This document shows positions 8,702 through 17,627 of a DNA stretch of 64,000 nt, piece by piece. This DNA comes from Neoalteromonas flava. Its GTDB lineage: Bacteria > Pseudomonadota > Gammaproteobacteria > Enterobacterales > Alteromonadaceae. Below the pieces are notes generated by a model. It was not told the origin of the DNA, ran no database searches, and saw nothing but the letters and a program-made list of their open reading frames with translations. Position numbers and translations under genes: made by a program. Positions within the stretch are counted from its first letter, which is position 1, and the number at the start of each line of letters is the position of its first letter. Location of the stretch: contig NZ_PEAX01000003.1 of the NCBI RefSeq assembly GCF_002807685.1, positions 248,001 to 312,000 on the forward strand, in the 5' to 3' direction.

Positions 8702-11089
8702 ATGAAAAATAATCCTAGATTGTTCAAGCCGTCTTTGCTTGCTCTAGCAATGTCGAGTCTCCTTGCTACGCCTGCAATTGCCCAAGAACAACCCAATGAA
8801 GATGATATCGAAGTGATAATGGTCACCGCGACCAAACGCTCGACTAGCCTGCAAGAAGTTCCATTTTCAATAAACGCGCAAACCCAAAAGGATATCGAAC
8901 GCGCTGGTGCGACTAATCTTGAAGAGTTAACCCGCAGTGTTGCCGGTGTATCCATTCAGAACTTAGGACCTGGTCAAAGTCAGGTTGCTATGCGTGGAGT
9001 ATCTGCTGGACAAATCGTGCGAGACCAACCCGGAGTTAAAGAACAGGTTGGGGTATATCTGGATGAAAGCGTCATTTCATTATCATTGTTTACGCCTGAT
9101 TTAGATCTTTATGATTTGAATCGTGTCGAGGCTTTACGCGGTCCCCAAGGAACACTGTTCGGTAGTGGTTCTATTGGCGGCACATTGCGTTACATCACCA
9201 ATCAACCGGAATTGGGGCTAACTGAAGCATCGGTAGAAGCAAATTTGAATACAGTTACTGATGGTAGCAATGGTAACCATATCAAAGGGATGGTGAATGT
9301 CCCATTAACTGATGACACGCTGGCATTACGAGCAGTAGCTTATCGTACGGATTATGCTGGTTTCATCGATGCACTTAGCGAGAATAATACGCGGTTCAAA
9401 GACGTTAACGATGGCGAGAGGACCGGTGGCAGAGTCGCGCTAAAATGGCAACCCACTGAAAATCTCAGTATCACGCCAAGACTTATTTTTCAGTCTATTG
9501 ACATGGGCGGCTTCAACCGACAGGAAGTTTTCAACCTTTTCGCTAACCCTTACACCACAACACGACCAGCGATTCAACTCGGCGAACGTGAGCAGTACTT
9601 ACTGCTGAATGAAGGATTTGAAGACGATATTACAATCGCAGATGTGACGGCAGAGTGGCAGCTGAACAAAGTTGATCTTACCGCCGTGTATAGTTATACC
9701 GACAGAGATATTTTAGTCAGTCGAGATGCCAGCGCTCTAACTGGTTCAGTCAGTGTTGATCTGGGGTATCCTGATGCTGCAGTGTTGTTACCATCAAATT
9801 TGCGTGATCGCACCCAAGTTAAACAAGATACTTTTGAATTCCGTGCTGCCTCCAATGGTGATGAGGCCTTGCAGTGGCTGACCGGCGTTTTCTTTTCTGA
9901 TACCCAGCGCACGTATTCACAGCGTTTACCCACTCCAGGTTATGATGCATTTACTGACTCAGTTCTGGGCGATGGTGTTTCCGCTGCAGTTGCTAACGGC
10001 TTTGGTGCCGACTCGCCCTATAACGCAGACCTACCATACGATCTAGAGCAATTAGCGGTGTTTGGTGAATTGACCTTTGATGTTAACGAAGACTTAACCG
10101 TTACTGCGGGTACTCGTTTCTATGATTATGAGGAAAGTCGTCGGTTTACAACGGGGGGACTGTTCTCTAATGGCGATGATCAGGTCGACTCAACGCAATC
10201 TGATGGATTCACCTCACGCCTTATTGCTAACTATCGAATGAATGAAACCGTCAATGTCAATGCGCAGGTCTCACAAGGTTTTCGTTTAGGAGGGGTTAAT
10301 GATCCACTCAACGAAACCCTATGTAATGATAGTGATCGCGCCGTGTTTGGGGGTTTCCAAGACTATGATGATGAAACCTTGATCAACTATGAAGTGGGAA
10401 TGAAAGCGGCAGCGCGGGGTTGGACTGCCAACGTAGCGGCTTTCTACAATGACATCGACGATTTACAGGTAACCTTGGATGCAGGTTCATGTTCATCACG
10501 GATTTCCTTTAACGTCGAAGAAGCCCACACCCAAGGTCTTGAGTTTGAGGTCACGCGCCAAGCAACGGATTATCTGTTTATCAGCTTTGCCGGGTCAGTC
10601 ATTGAAGCTGAGTTCGATTCCACCGTTCTAGATAGTAACGGCAATATTATCGGTGGCGTTGCAAAGGGGAACCGACTAGCGTCAGTGCCAGAGTTGCAGT
10701 TTGCTTTAGCAACAACGTACAACTTCCCGACACCGTTGTTTAATTCGGTTAATACATACATGTCCGCTTCGTTACAATACGTAGGTGATCGGATTACGCA
10801 GCCTAGTGACCAAGTCGCCGGAGCTGGTCAGTTTGTATCTAACTTACCGTTTGGCGGGGCAACCGGTTCTGAAACGACCAATCTCGATTTAGAGCTGGAT
10901 AGCTATCAAACGTTAAATTTGAATATGGGGTTTGAATTCGATCAATGGGAGGCGCTCCTTTACGTTAACAACGTACTCGATGAGAATGCTAATTTATCCT
11001 TTGACCGTGAACGTGGCGGACGCGCTCGTTTGGCCTATCGAACCAATCAACCGCGTACCATAGGTGCGACATTCAGGTATTATTTCTAA
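8702..11089 (+). CDS. TonB-dependent outer membrane receptor
   Basis: A 795-residue outer membrane protein. A signal peptide ends at about residue 27 (AIA-Q), followed by a TonB box (DDIEVIMVTATKR), the plug domain (about 45-165, with RVEALRGPQGTLFGSGSIGGTLRYIT) and a beta-barrel ending in a terminal aromatic residue (RYYF). AAGGAACACAAC before the ATG gives a clear ribosome site. The plug and barrel resemble the large marine group of receptors for siderophores, carbohydrates or other ligands. No Fur box or neighbouring transport gene was seen, so the ligand is not known. A strong terminator follows. Confidence 0.93.
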   Translation: MKNNPRLFKPSLLALAMSSLLATPAIAQEQPNEDDIEVIMVTATKRSTSLQEVPFSINAQTQKDIERAGATNLEELTRSVAGVSIQNLGPGQSQVAMRGVSAGQIVRDQPGVKEQVGVYLDESVISLSLFTPDLDLYDLNRVEALRGPQGTLFGSGSIGGTLRYITNQPELGLTEASVEANLNTVTDGSNGNHIKGMVNVPLTDDTLALRAVAYRTDYAGFIDALSENNTRFKDVNDGERTGGRVALKWQPTENLSITPRLIFQSIDMGGFNRQEVFNLFANPYTTTRPAIQLGEREQYLLLNEGFEDDITIADVTAEWQLNKVDLTAVYSYTDRDILVSRDASALTGSVSVDLGYPDAAVLLPSNLRDRTQVKQDTFEFRAASNGDEALQWLTGVFFSDTQRTYSQRLPTPGYDAFTDSVLGDGVSAAVANGFGADSPYNADLPYDLEQLAVFGELTFDVNEDLTVTAGTRFYDYEESRRFTTGGLFSNGDDQVDSTQSDGFTSRLIANYRMNETVNVNAQVSQGFRLGGVNDPLNETLCNDSDRAVFGGFQDYDDETLINYEVGMKAAARGWTANVAAFYNDIDDLQVTLDAGSCSSRISFNVEEAHTQGLEFEVTRQATDYLFISFAGSVIEAEFDSTVLDSNGNIIGGVAKGNRLASVPELQFALATTYNFPTPLFNSVNTYMSASLQYVGDRITQPSDQVAGAGQFVSNLPFGGATGSETTNLDLELDSYQTLNLNMGFEFDQWEALLYVNNVLDENANLSFDRERGGRARLAYRTNQPRTIGATFRYYF

Positions 11090-11098
11090 CTGAGCTAA

Positions 11099-11122
11099 GG
11101 GTGCTTCGGCACCCTTTTTTTT
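11099..11122 (+). terminator. Rho-independent terminator of the TonB receptor gene
   Basis: GGGTGC, a TTCG tetraloop, GCACCC, then eight T; it starts nine bases after the stop codon. Confidence 0.95.
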
Positions 11123-11149
11123 AACGATAATTAAGGCGAACAGTTACCA

Positions 11150-12493
11150 ATGACAGCAGATCAAGATCAGCTATGGTTTGTGCCACTGGGGGGAACCGGT
11201 GAAATTGGTATGAATCTGAACTTGTATGGCCATAATGGTCAATGGTTAATGGTGGACTGCGGAATCACATTTGATGAACCATTAACACCAGATTTAAACC
11301 AGCGTTTCCGTGTAGTCGCTGCTGACCCTACTTTTATTGCGCAGCAAAAAGAAAATCTTGTTGGAATAATTATTACCCATGCCCATGAGGACCATATCGG
11401 TGGCATTGCACACTTATGGCGCCGACTTCAGGCACCTATCTATACAACGTCATTCACGGCTGAGGTATTACGCCGAAAACTAGCGCAAGTGGGGCTAGAT
11501 GGGCAGGTGCCGATTGTCGAGGTAAACTTTGCCACAGAGGTAAGCATTGGCGAGTTTTCTGTTGAGTGGTTACCCATCACACATTCTTTGCCAGAGCCGA
11601 GCGCGTTACTAATCTCGACGCGGGTTGGTAACGTTTTTCATACTGCGGATTGGAAAATCGATTATCGGCCAGGAATCGGGCAAAAATTTGATGCATCAAT
11701 CTTTGAACAACTTGCTGCGCGCAATGTATTGGCGATGGTCTGTGATTCAACCAATGCCTTGAAAGCAGGGCATTCAACCTCTGAGTATCAGTGCTACCAA
11801 GGCTTACTTAAGACAGTTAAGAACCAACCCGGCAGGGTTGTGGTCACTTGCTTTGCCAGTAACGTTGCGCGTCTGTTGGCCATTGCTAAAGTCGCACAAC
11901 AAACGCAGCGGTATGTCGCAGTCTTAGGCCGGAGTCTACAGAACATGGTTAGCGTCGCGCGGGTGTGCGGATATTGGCCAGAAGATGTTGAGCTTATTGA
12001 TCCTCAACATATTGGCTATTTACCGCGTGAAGAAGTTCTAGCGATTGCTACAGGTAGTCAGGGAGAGCCGCGCGCGGCTTTGGCGCGGCTTGCAATGGAC
12101 ACTCACCCTGAATTGAATCTCGATGCTGGAGATTCTGTGCTTTTCAGTGCGATGATCATTCCTGGTAACGAAACAGATGTAGAGCGTCTATTAACCCAGT
12201 TCGAACGCCGTAAAATCAAGGTCATTTTATCCGAAACCAGTGAACATCCGATCCATGCGTCGGGACACCCTTACAAAGACGAATTGATGGCGATGTACCG
12301 TTGGGTTAAGCCGCAAATAGCGATTCCGGTGCATGGTGAAGCCGAACATATTGAAGCTAATGCTCGGATAGCAAAAAAAGCGGGTGTGATGAAATCCTTT
12401 GCAGGCCAAAATGGAGACTTTTTTCAGCTCGCACCCCAGCCAATGTTAAAGCGCAAACACATCAAAGTCGGTCGTATTCCCATTGAAGCATAG
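11150..12493 (+). CDS. RNase J-like metallo-beta-lactamase/beta-CASP nuclease
   Basis: A 447-residue protein. It starts with the RNase J hallmark PLGGTGEIGMN, then the zinc motif HAHEDHIGG (about 77-85), a CDSTN motif, a beta-CASP insert, and the final SGHPYKDEL and IPVHGEAEH motifs. All catalytic residues I can check are present. It lacks the C-terminal domain of the roughly 555-residue Firmicute RNase J, as in short proteobacterial relatives. It probably cuts RNA with 5' exonuclease or endonuclease activity, but the true substrate of these short forms is less certain. It sits alone between the receptor terminator and an acyl-CoA synthetase gene. Confidence 0.88.
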   Translation: MTADQDQLWFVPLGGTGEIGMNLNLYGHNGQWLMVDCGITFDEPLTPDLNQRFRVVAADPTFIAQQKENLVGIIITHAHEDHIGGIAHLWRRLQAPIYTTSFTAEVLRRKLAQVGLDGQVPIVEVNFATEVSIGEFSVEWLPITHSLPEPSALLISTRVGNVFHTADWKIDYRPGIGQKFDASIFEQLAARNVLAMVCDSTNALKAGHSTSEYQCYQGLLKTVKNQPGRVVVTCFASNVARLLAIAKVAQQTQRYVAVLGRSLQNMVSVARVCGYWPEDVELIDPQHIGYLPREEVLAIATGSQGEPRAALARLAMDTHPELNLDAGDSVLFSAMIIPGNETDVERLLTQFERRKIKVILSETSEHPIHASGHPYKDELMAMYRWVKPQIAIPVHGEAEHIEANARIAKKAGVMKSFAGQNGDFFQLAPQPMLKRKHIKVGRIPIEA

Positions 12494-12521
12494 CGGCCCT
12501 CTCTGCAGAGAATCGCTTTTT
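12492..12521 (+). terminator. weak candidate terminator after the RNase J-like gene
   Basis: AGCG/CGCT with an inner CTCT/AGAG, then five T. The stem is broken by unpaired bases, so this is only a candidate. Confidence 0.4.
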
Positions 12522-12683
12522 ACGTTGCGACTGAAAGAATAGCTCGAATAAACATGAGTTATTAGTCGACTTATTAATATTGAATTTGGCAAAAGAAGCA
12601 GTCTTAATTAGCCTATGTAAATGCAATGTTAATTGGTCTACCATAAGATGAATATGCCCCTACAAACGGAAGTATTGACAACT

Positions 12684-14330
12684 ATGACACAAAACCCAAC
12701 TTCACCGCTCAGCATGCTCTATAAATGGGAACAAGAAAATCCCGATTTGGTTTATTTGAAACAGCCGGTAGACGGCGTCGTTAAAGACTATACTTGGTCA
12801 GACGTTGGACAATTGGTTAGAAGGGCTGCGAACCGGTTGGTCTCAATGGACTTAGAGCCTGGCAGTCGTATTTGTATTTTATCTAAAAATTGCATGGAAT
12901 GGTTTGTCGCTGATCTTGCAATCATGATGGCAGGGCATGTGTCAGTGCCAATTTTTGCCACGGCTGGTCATAGCACCATTGAATACGTACTGAATCATTC
13001 CGATACTAAGCTGATTTTCGTTGGTAAGCTCGATGATACCGAAAACCAAATTAAAGCCATTCCCGACAACATTAAATCTGTTGCATTCCCTTACCCTGGT
13101 ATCGATGTGGACATGCAATGGCAAGAGTTTATGGATATTGAACCCTTGGAAGGGCAGCCAAACATTGAAATGGATGACATGGCGACAATCATTTATACCT
13201 CTGGGAGTACCGGTAAGCCAAAAGGGGTTGTGCACACCTTCAATACAATTTGCTGGGCTGCACAAAATTCACTCACAGCACTTACTGTGTCGAAAGATGA
13301 TCGCGTATTAAGTTACTTGCCGCTGGCGCATATTACTGAGCGCGTATTGGTTGAATTGGCGAGTATCTATTCGTCTATGCAAGTGAGTTTCGTGGAATCA
13401 TTGGATACTTTCCAACGTGACGTAGTGGCCTGCCAGCCCACGTTGTTTATTTCAGTACCTCGTTTATGGACGAAGTTCCAAATGGGTATTTTAGCCAAAA
13501 TGCCACAAAAGAAACTGAATCTATTACTGAGTATTCCTATTGTAAAAGGAGCGATCGCGCGCAAGATAAGACAAGGGTTGGGTATCGATCAAGCGCGGCT
13601 TTGGGCCAGTGGATCGGCGCCACTAGCGCCTGCAGTTATTCGTTGGTTTGAGCGGATCGGGGTGAAAATCAGTGAAGGTTGGGGAATGACTGAAAACTGT
13701 GCGTATGGCACTAGCAGCGTGCCGTATCGGACAGATAAAGTGGGCTGCATTGGACATGCCTATGATGGAGTCAATATACGTATTTCAGATGAAGGTGAGA
13801 TTCAAGTTAAGTCACCGTGCAACATGAAAGAGTATTATCTAGAGCCGGAGAAAACCGCTGAAGCTTTTACCGAAGACGGATGGTTGCGCACGGGTGACAA
13901 AGGCACTATCGATAATGACGGTTACGTGCGTATTACCGGTCGCCTGAAAGATATCTTTAAGACCGCTAAGGGCAAGTACGTAACGCCAGCACCGATTGAA
14001 GCGAAAATCATGGAAAACCCAATCGTTGAACAAGTCTGTGTGACTGGTACAAATTTGCCACAACCTATTGCGCTGTTGGTGCTATCGGCAGAAGCTGCCA
14101 ACGAGTCTCGGGAGGAAGTTGAGTCTGCATTGTTAGCAACGTTAGAAAAAGTCAACGGCGAACTAGAAAGTCACCAACGTTTGGACCGCGTAGTAGTCAT
14201 GCAAGAAGAATGGTCAATTGAGAATGATCTGCTCACGCCAACATTAAAAGTGAAGCGCCATGTTCTTGAAGAACGTTTTCAAGACGTGATCCAGAAAAAA
14301 TATACTGGCAAGGTTGTGTGGAACGACTAA
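12684..14330 (+). CDS. long-chain acyl-CoA synthetase (AMP-forming, FadD15 type)
   Basis: A 548-residue adenylating enzyme that would activate fatty acids to acyl-CoA. Seen: P-loop motif YTSGSTGKPKG near residue 170, then GWGMTE, and near the C-terminus GWLRTGDKG and RLKDIFKTAKGKYV, which carries the hinge and the catalytic lysine. It resembles the FadD15/long-chain group more than E. coli FadD. Start choice is uncertain: ATG 12684 (MTQNPTSP) fits the family, with GGAAG 12 bases upstream; ATG 12648 or 12654 would add 12 or 10 residues. It could feed the beta-oxidation genes found further along. Followed by a strong terminator. Confidence 0.9.
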   Translation: MTQNPTSPLSMLYKWEQENPDLVYLKQPVDGVVKDYTWSDVGQLVRRAANRLVSMDLEPGSRICILSKNCMEWFVADLAIMMAGHVSVPIFATAGHSTIEYVLNHSDTKLIFVGKLDDTENQIKAIPDNIKSVAFPYPGIDVDMQWQEFMDIEPLEGQPNIEMDDMATIIYTSGSTGKPKGVVHTFNTICWAAQNSLTALTVSKDDRVLSYLPLAHITERVLVELASIYSSMQVSFVESLDTFQRDVVACQPTLFISVPRLWTKFQMGILAKMPQKKLNLLLSIPIVKGAIARKIRQGLGIDQARLWASGSAPLAPAVIRWFERIGVKISEGWGMTENCAYGTSSVPYRTDKVGCIGHAYDGVNIRISDEGEIQVKSPCNMKEYYLEPEKTAEAFTEDGWLRTGDKGTIDNDGYVRITGRLKDIFKTAKGKYVTPAPIEAKIMENPIVEQVCVTGTNLPQPIALLVLSAEAANESREEVESALLATLEKVNGELESHQRLDRVVVMQEEWSIENDLLTPTLKVKRHVLEERFQDVIQKKYTGKVVWND

Positions 14331-14398
14331 ACTGTTGATTAAGAACAGGGTTTTGTTCCATATTGGCAAGTGAAAGTTGCCGGTATTGCAGCATTCAG

Positions 14399-14423
14399 AA
14401 AGGAGGCATTTGCCTCCTTTTTT
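14399..14423 (+). terminator. Rho-independent terminator of the acyl-CoA synthetase gene
   Basis: AAGGAGGC, a four-base loop and GCCTCCTT running into a T tract. Confidence 0.9.
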
Positions 14424-14580
14424 GTGCGCGCAGGATTGCTTACGGCGAGTTGAACGTTGGTTATGTTTTGTAGCACCAGCGTATAAAAAACGATACCCGA
14501 AATTGGTTGTTTATTAATCATGGTGTCACTAAAGTGCGCGCCGCTAAATTGATGAAAACACTCAAAAAATGAGGAATGCC

Positions 14581-15006
14581 ATGTTGAAAAAGCACGTTAT
14601 TACTGGAGGCATAGCAGTTTTATTGTCTCTCGCGAGTCATATCGCTTCGGCGGAAGTGGTCATGGTAGTGCATCCCAGCAACGCCGACGCCATCGACGCT
14701 AAAACGGTGCAGCGTATTTTCCTGGGCAAGGAAAAGAAGTTTCCCGGAGGTTCTGAAGCGACTCCTATCAATCAGGTGGCTGAATCTGGCGTACGCGCTG
14801 ATTTCGATACCTCAATTATTGGCCGTAGTTCAGCTCAGGTATCTGCTTACTGGTCAAAACTCGTATTCACGGGTAAAGGCGTTCCACCTACCGAAGTTGC
14901 CGACGATGCAGCTGTGATTGCTGCGGTTGCAGCAGATCCTAGTGCCATCGGCTATGTGGATAGTGCTTCTGTAACCGGCGATGTAAAAGCCATTTCAGTT
15001 AATTAA
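14581..15006 (+). CDS. PstS-like periplasmic substrate-binding protein, small form
   Basis: A 141-residue exported protein (signal peptide ending SAEA-like near residue 24). The mature part resembles one lobe of a phosphate-binding PstS: AKTVQRIFLGKEKKFPGG, FDTSIIGRSSAQVSAYWSKLVFTGKG and DPSAIGYVDSASV. It is about half the length of a full PstS, as in the small PBP-like proteins found next to porins in marine gammaproteobacteria. ATG 14581 is preferred over ATG 14569 because GAGG lies seven bases before it. It lies 14 bp before a porin gene, so the pair likely works together, perhaps in oxyanion capture. No Pho box was seen. Confidence 0.82.
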   Translation: MLKKHVITGGIAVLLSLASHIASAEVVMVVHPSNADAIDAKTVQRIFLGKEKKFPGGSEATPINQVAESGVRADFDTSIIGRSSAQVSAYWSKLVFTGKGVPPTEVADDAAVIAAVAADPSAIGYVDSASVTGDVKAISVN

Positions 15007-15020
15007 GATTGGGGGTTCCG

Positions 15021-16184
15021 ATGAAAAAGTATTTTGCAATGACAGCAATTGCCATGGCGATCAGTACCGCGGCGCATGCAGATGTAAGGATCAACGGATT
15101 CGCTAATCTTGTTGGTGGAATGACAAGTAGCGACGACACGTTATACGGCTATGACGACGACATTGATTTTAGCCAAGGTAGCTTATTCGCGATACAAGTC
15201 AGTGGTGATATCAATGATAAAATGACCGCTACGGCACAGGTTTTGGCAAGAGGCGAGAATGATTATGACCCTGACTTTGAATGGGCTTATTTATCCTATG
15301 CCGCTACAGACAACGTCACTGTGACTGCAGGGCGTTTTCGCTTACCACTATTTACCTATTCTTCATCCTTAGATGTTGGCTACTCCTATCACTGGTTATC
15401 AGTACCATCAGTGGTTTATGACGTGCCGTTCAATAACATGGATGGGATTAAAGTGTCAGTCACTGGTTTGGCTGGGGATTGGGACTACTTGTTAGATCTA
15501 GCCTACGGGCAATTCAAAGGTGAAACCTTTGGTGCAGATAACGTTGGCGACAATACAGGGTTAGTTTCGTTGCAATTCGGCGATGGTGAGTGGACTTTGC
15601 GTGGCGTATACGGAAGAACCAGCACCACAATTGATTTGACCCAATCAACGGATGCGGTCGGTCTGGCTGTTGGACAAGGCTTCGCGGCGCTGGAAAGCTT
15701 AGGTTTCACCGAGTTGGCCGGTAATCTAAAAATTGAAGATGACACTGGTGAATTCGTTGGTTTCAGTGTGATGTACGACAATTTTGATTGGTTCGTCGGT
15801 GCTGAATATACCAATATTAAAGTCGATGACAGCTTTGCTAATGACGATGATGCCTACTACATTACAGCCGGCAAGCGTTTCGGTAAATGGACACCAGCAT
15901 TGACGTATGAAAGCTTCGAATCCAGCGGTGATGTGAAGTATGCAGACAAGATTGCGGCAATTGGTTCTGCGCCATTACCGCCTGAACTTATCGCTCAATT
16001 AGTCGGTGTTGCTGCGGGCTCACAATTAGCTCAGCTTGACGAATACAATGTATTGACCGCAACGTTACGTTATGACTTTGATACTAATATTGCGTTTAAA
16101 GCAGATATCAGCAGATATTCAGATGACGTCGATGATTCTGCCGATGCTACGCTAGTCAGAGTGGGTGTGAATTACGTATTTTAA
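15021..16184 (+). CDS. porin-like outer membrane beta-barrel protein
   Basis: A 387-residue exported protein. A signal peptide ends at AAHA-D (about residue 21), followed by alternating amphipathic strands rich in Asp, Tyr and Phe, with the usual porin ending VRVGVNYVF (terminal Phe). Seen inside: GRFRLPLFTYSSSLDVGYSYHW and DNFDWFVGAEYTNIKV, typical of trimeric porins related to phosphate-selective OprO/OprP-like or general porins. ATG 15021 is preferred over the upstream TTG since GGGGG stands just ahead. It is co-transcribed with the PstS-like gene, which suggests a shared substrate, and ends at a strong terminator. Confidence 0.88.
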   Translation: MKKYFAMTAIAMAISTAAHADVRINGFANLVGGMTSSDDTLYGYDDDIDFSQGSLFAIQVSGDINDKMTATAQVLARGENDYDPDFEWAYLSYAATDNVTVTAGRFRLPLFTYSSSLDVGYSYHWLSVPSVVYDVPFNNMDGIKVSVTGLAGDWDYLLDLAYGQFKGETFGADNVGDNTGLVSLQFGDGEWTLRGVYGRTSTTIDLTQSTDAVGLAVGQGFAALESLGFTELAGNLKIEDDTGEFVGFSVMYDNFDWFVGAEYTNIKVDDSFANDDDAYYITAGKRFGKWTPALTYESFESSGDVKYADKIAAIGSAPLPPELIAQLVGVAAGSQLAQLDEYNVLTATLRYDFDTNIAFKADISRYSDDVDDSADATLVRVGVNYVF

Positions 16185-16205
16185 CTCTAGAAGTTAATTG
16201 CTATG

Positions 16206-16242
16206 GCCGAACAGTAGGTGTCATCTAGTGTTCGGCTTTTTT
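16206..16242 (+). terminator. Rho-independent terminator of the porin operon
   Basis: GCCGAACA pairs with TGTTCGGC around a 15-base loop, then six T. Confidence 0.88.
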
Positions 16243-16395
16243 GTTTTCATATCATTAATCCACTAATTCTGTGTAATAAATAGATATGCCATTGAATTGA
16301 AGAAAAGTAAAAAGCATGAATGTTTAAGTTTGCCTTGCTTTCAATTAAGCTCTTTACTACGTTTGATATACGTTTTCCAGGGAAGGTAATATCAC

Positions 16396-16797
16396 ATGTT
16401 TCAATTCAATTTTTATCCGTCGCTGAGTCTTTCTTTTAATTCTTTTCTTACTGTCACGATACTGCTTTGTCTTGCTGCGACTGGTACACAGGCTAATGAT
16501 GCGCTGCATCAAGCGTCGAAAGCGGCATGTGAGAAATTTAAAGCCTGCGCGCTACAGGAAATGGCTGGGTCGCCTGATATTACGCCGCAAATGAAGCAAA
16601 TGTTAGAAGGAATGATTGCGGGTGTTTGTGATAGTTTGATGGATTATTCCGACATCAAAGGTCAGCATGAACTTTACCAGCCAGCCGCGGACTGCCTCAA
16701 TTCAATGGCGCAGTTAAGCTGTGAGCAATTAAACGACGATATTACGACGCCTGCATGCGCGGAGTATGAACGCCGCGCTGAGCAATATTCGCAATAG
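16396..16797 (+). CDS. secreted six-cysteine protein of unknown function
   Basis: A 133-residue protein with a long hydrophobic signal peptide (cleavage likely after TQA, about residue 33). The mature part is acidic and helical and carries six cysteines in the region from KAACEKFKACALQ to TPACAEYERR. An even number of cysteines in an exported protein fits disulfide bonds. I do not recognise the family. AAGG lies about nine bases before the ATG. It converges on dut with only five bases between the stop codons, so it probably has no separate terminator. Confidence 0.7.
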   Translation: MFQFNFYPSLSLSFNSFLTVTILLCLAATGTQANDALHQASKAACEKFKACALQEMAGSPDITPQMKQMLEGMIAGVCDSLMDYSDIKGQHELYQPAADCLNSMAQLSCEQLNDDITTPACAEYERRAEQYSQ

Positions 16798-16802
16798 CGT
16801 GA

Positions 16803-17258
16803 TCAAGCAACGCCGGTAGAACCAAAACCGCCTTCGCCACGTTGACTGGAACCAAATTCATCAACAATGGTGAATGCCGCTTGTACTACAGGTACAAAAA
16901 CCAGTTGAGCGATCCTGTCGCCACTTTCAATGGTGAAGGTTTCATTGCCGCGATTCCAGCAGGAGATGAACAACTGACCTTGGTAATCAGAATCGATTAA
17001 CCCAACCAAGTTGCCCAATACAATTCCATGCTTATGACCCAGCCCTGAGCGTGGCAGTATAGTCGCAGCGAGGTTATTGTCAGCAATGTGAATAGCAATT
17101 CCAGTGGGGACTAAGTAGGTTTCGCCTGGGTGTAATACCACGCTTTCATCGAGGCAAGCGCGCAGATCCACTCCGGCCGAACCATCAGTTGCATAGGCAG
17201 GCAAAGGGATAGTGTCACCGAGGCGTGGATCTAAGATTTTAAGTTCAATCGGTTGCAT
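16803..17258 (-). CDS. dut: dUTP diphosphatase (dUTPase)
   Basis: A 151-residue enzyme that turns dUTP into dUMP and keeps uracil out of DNA. All five trimeric dUTPase motifs are present in order: [43 protein letters not shown] and the C-terminal arm [10 protein letters not shown]. Length and sequence are very close to E. coli Dut (151-152 residues). ATG 17258 is preferred to the TTG at 17270. In E. coli dut sits next to coaBC; here it stands alone, divergent from recC. Confidence 0.97.
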   Translation of the reverse strand: MQPIELKILDPRLGDTIPLPAYATDGSAGVDLRACLDESVVLHPGETYLVPTGIAIHIADNNLAATILPRSGLGHKHGIVLGNLVGLIDSDYQGQLFISCWNRGNETFTIESGDRIAQLVFVPVVQAAFTIVDEFGSSQRGEGGFGSTGVA

Positions 17259-17627
17259 AGCAAATTTCAATGGATTAATCAGGCTGCTAAGTTTACCGAT
17301 TTTTGCTCACAATGCATTAGTCGAGCATTCGTTTTGCTACTAAATACTGCACTAATGTAATGCAGCTGTGCACCAAATCAGTCATTGCCAGAACGACTTC
17401 AGTACCACTAGAATCATGCATGTCATTGAAAATAAACACTAAAAAATATTGGCACCGATAATGCTGAGTACCTTTCGTTAACTGAGTTTTTATCTACATG
17501 GAAGGCAGTTAAGTGCCAGGCAACGCTTAGCCGCCGGAGTGGGTAATAACGCAATAACCTTGCCCGTACGAATTTTACGTGTCCTGAAATTCGTACGGGA
17601 TTTTTCTCACTAGGTTTTCACTGTGCG
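17259..17627 (+). other. 369-bp gene-free region between dut and recC, holding an orphan terminator
   Basis: No protein gene is seen in this divergent gap. It must hold the dut and recC promoters. It ends with a very strong terminator-like hairpin (17563-17605) that faces plus and does not belong to any upstream plus-strand gene. Either a small RNA is made from about 17300-17600, or recC has a leader with an attenuator. I could not match the stretch to any RNA family or riboswitch I know. Confidence 0.45.
17563..17605 (+). terminator. orphan strong terminator upstream of recC
   Basis: CCCGTACGAATTT pairs perfectly over 13 bp with AAATTCGTACGGG around an 11-base loop, followed by ATTTTT. It lies 22 bp before the recC start codon. 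Confidence 0.85.

Noticed and set aside
17366-17381. CTGT-N8-TCAG as a possible second LexA box upstream of recC
   Set aside because: One half-site is wrong, the spacer is not AT-rich and not palindromic, and recBCD is not usually under LexA.
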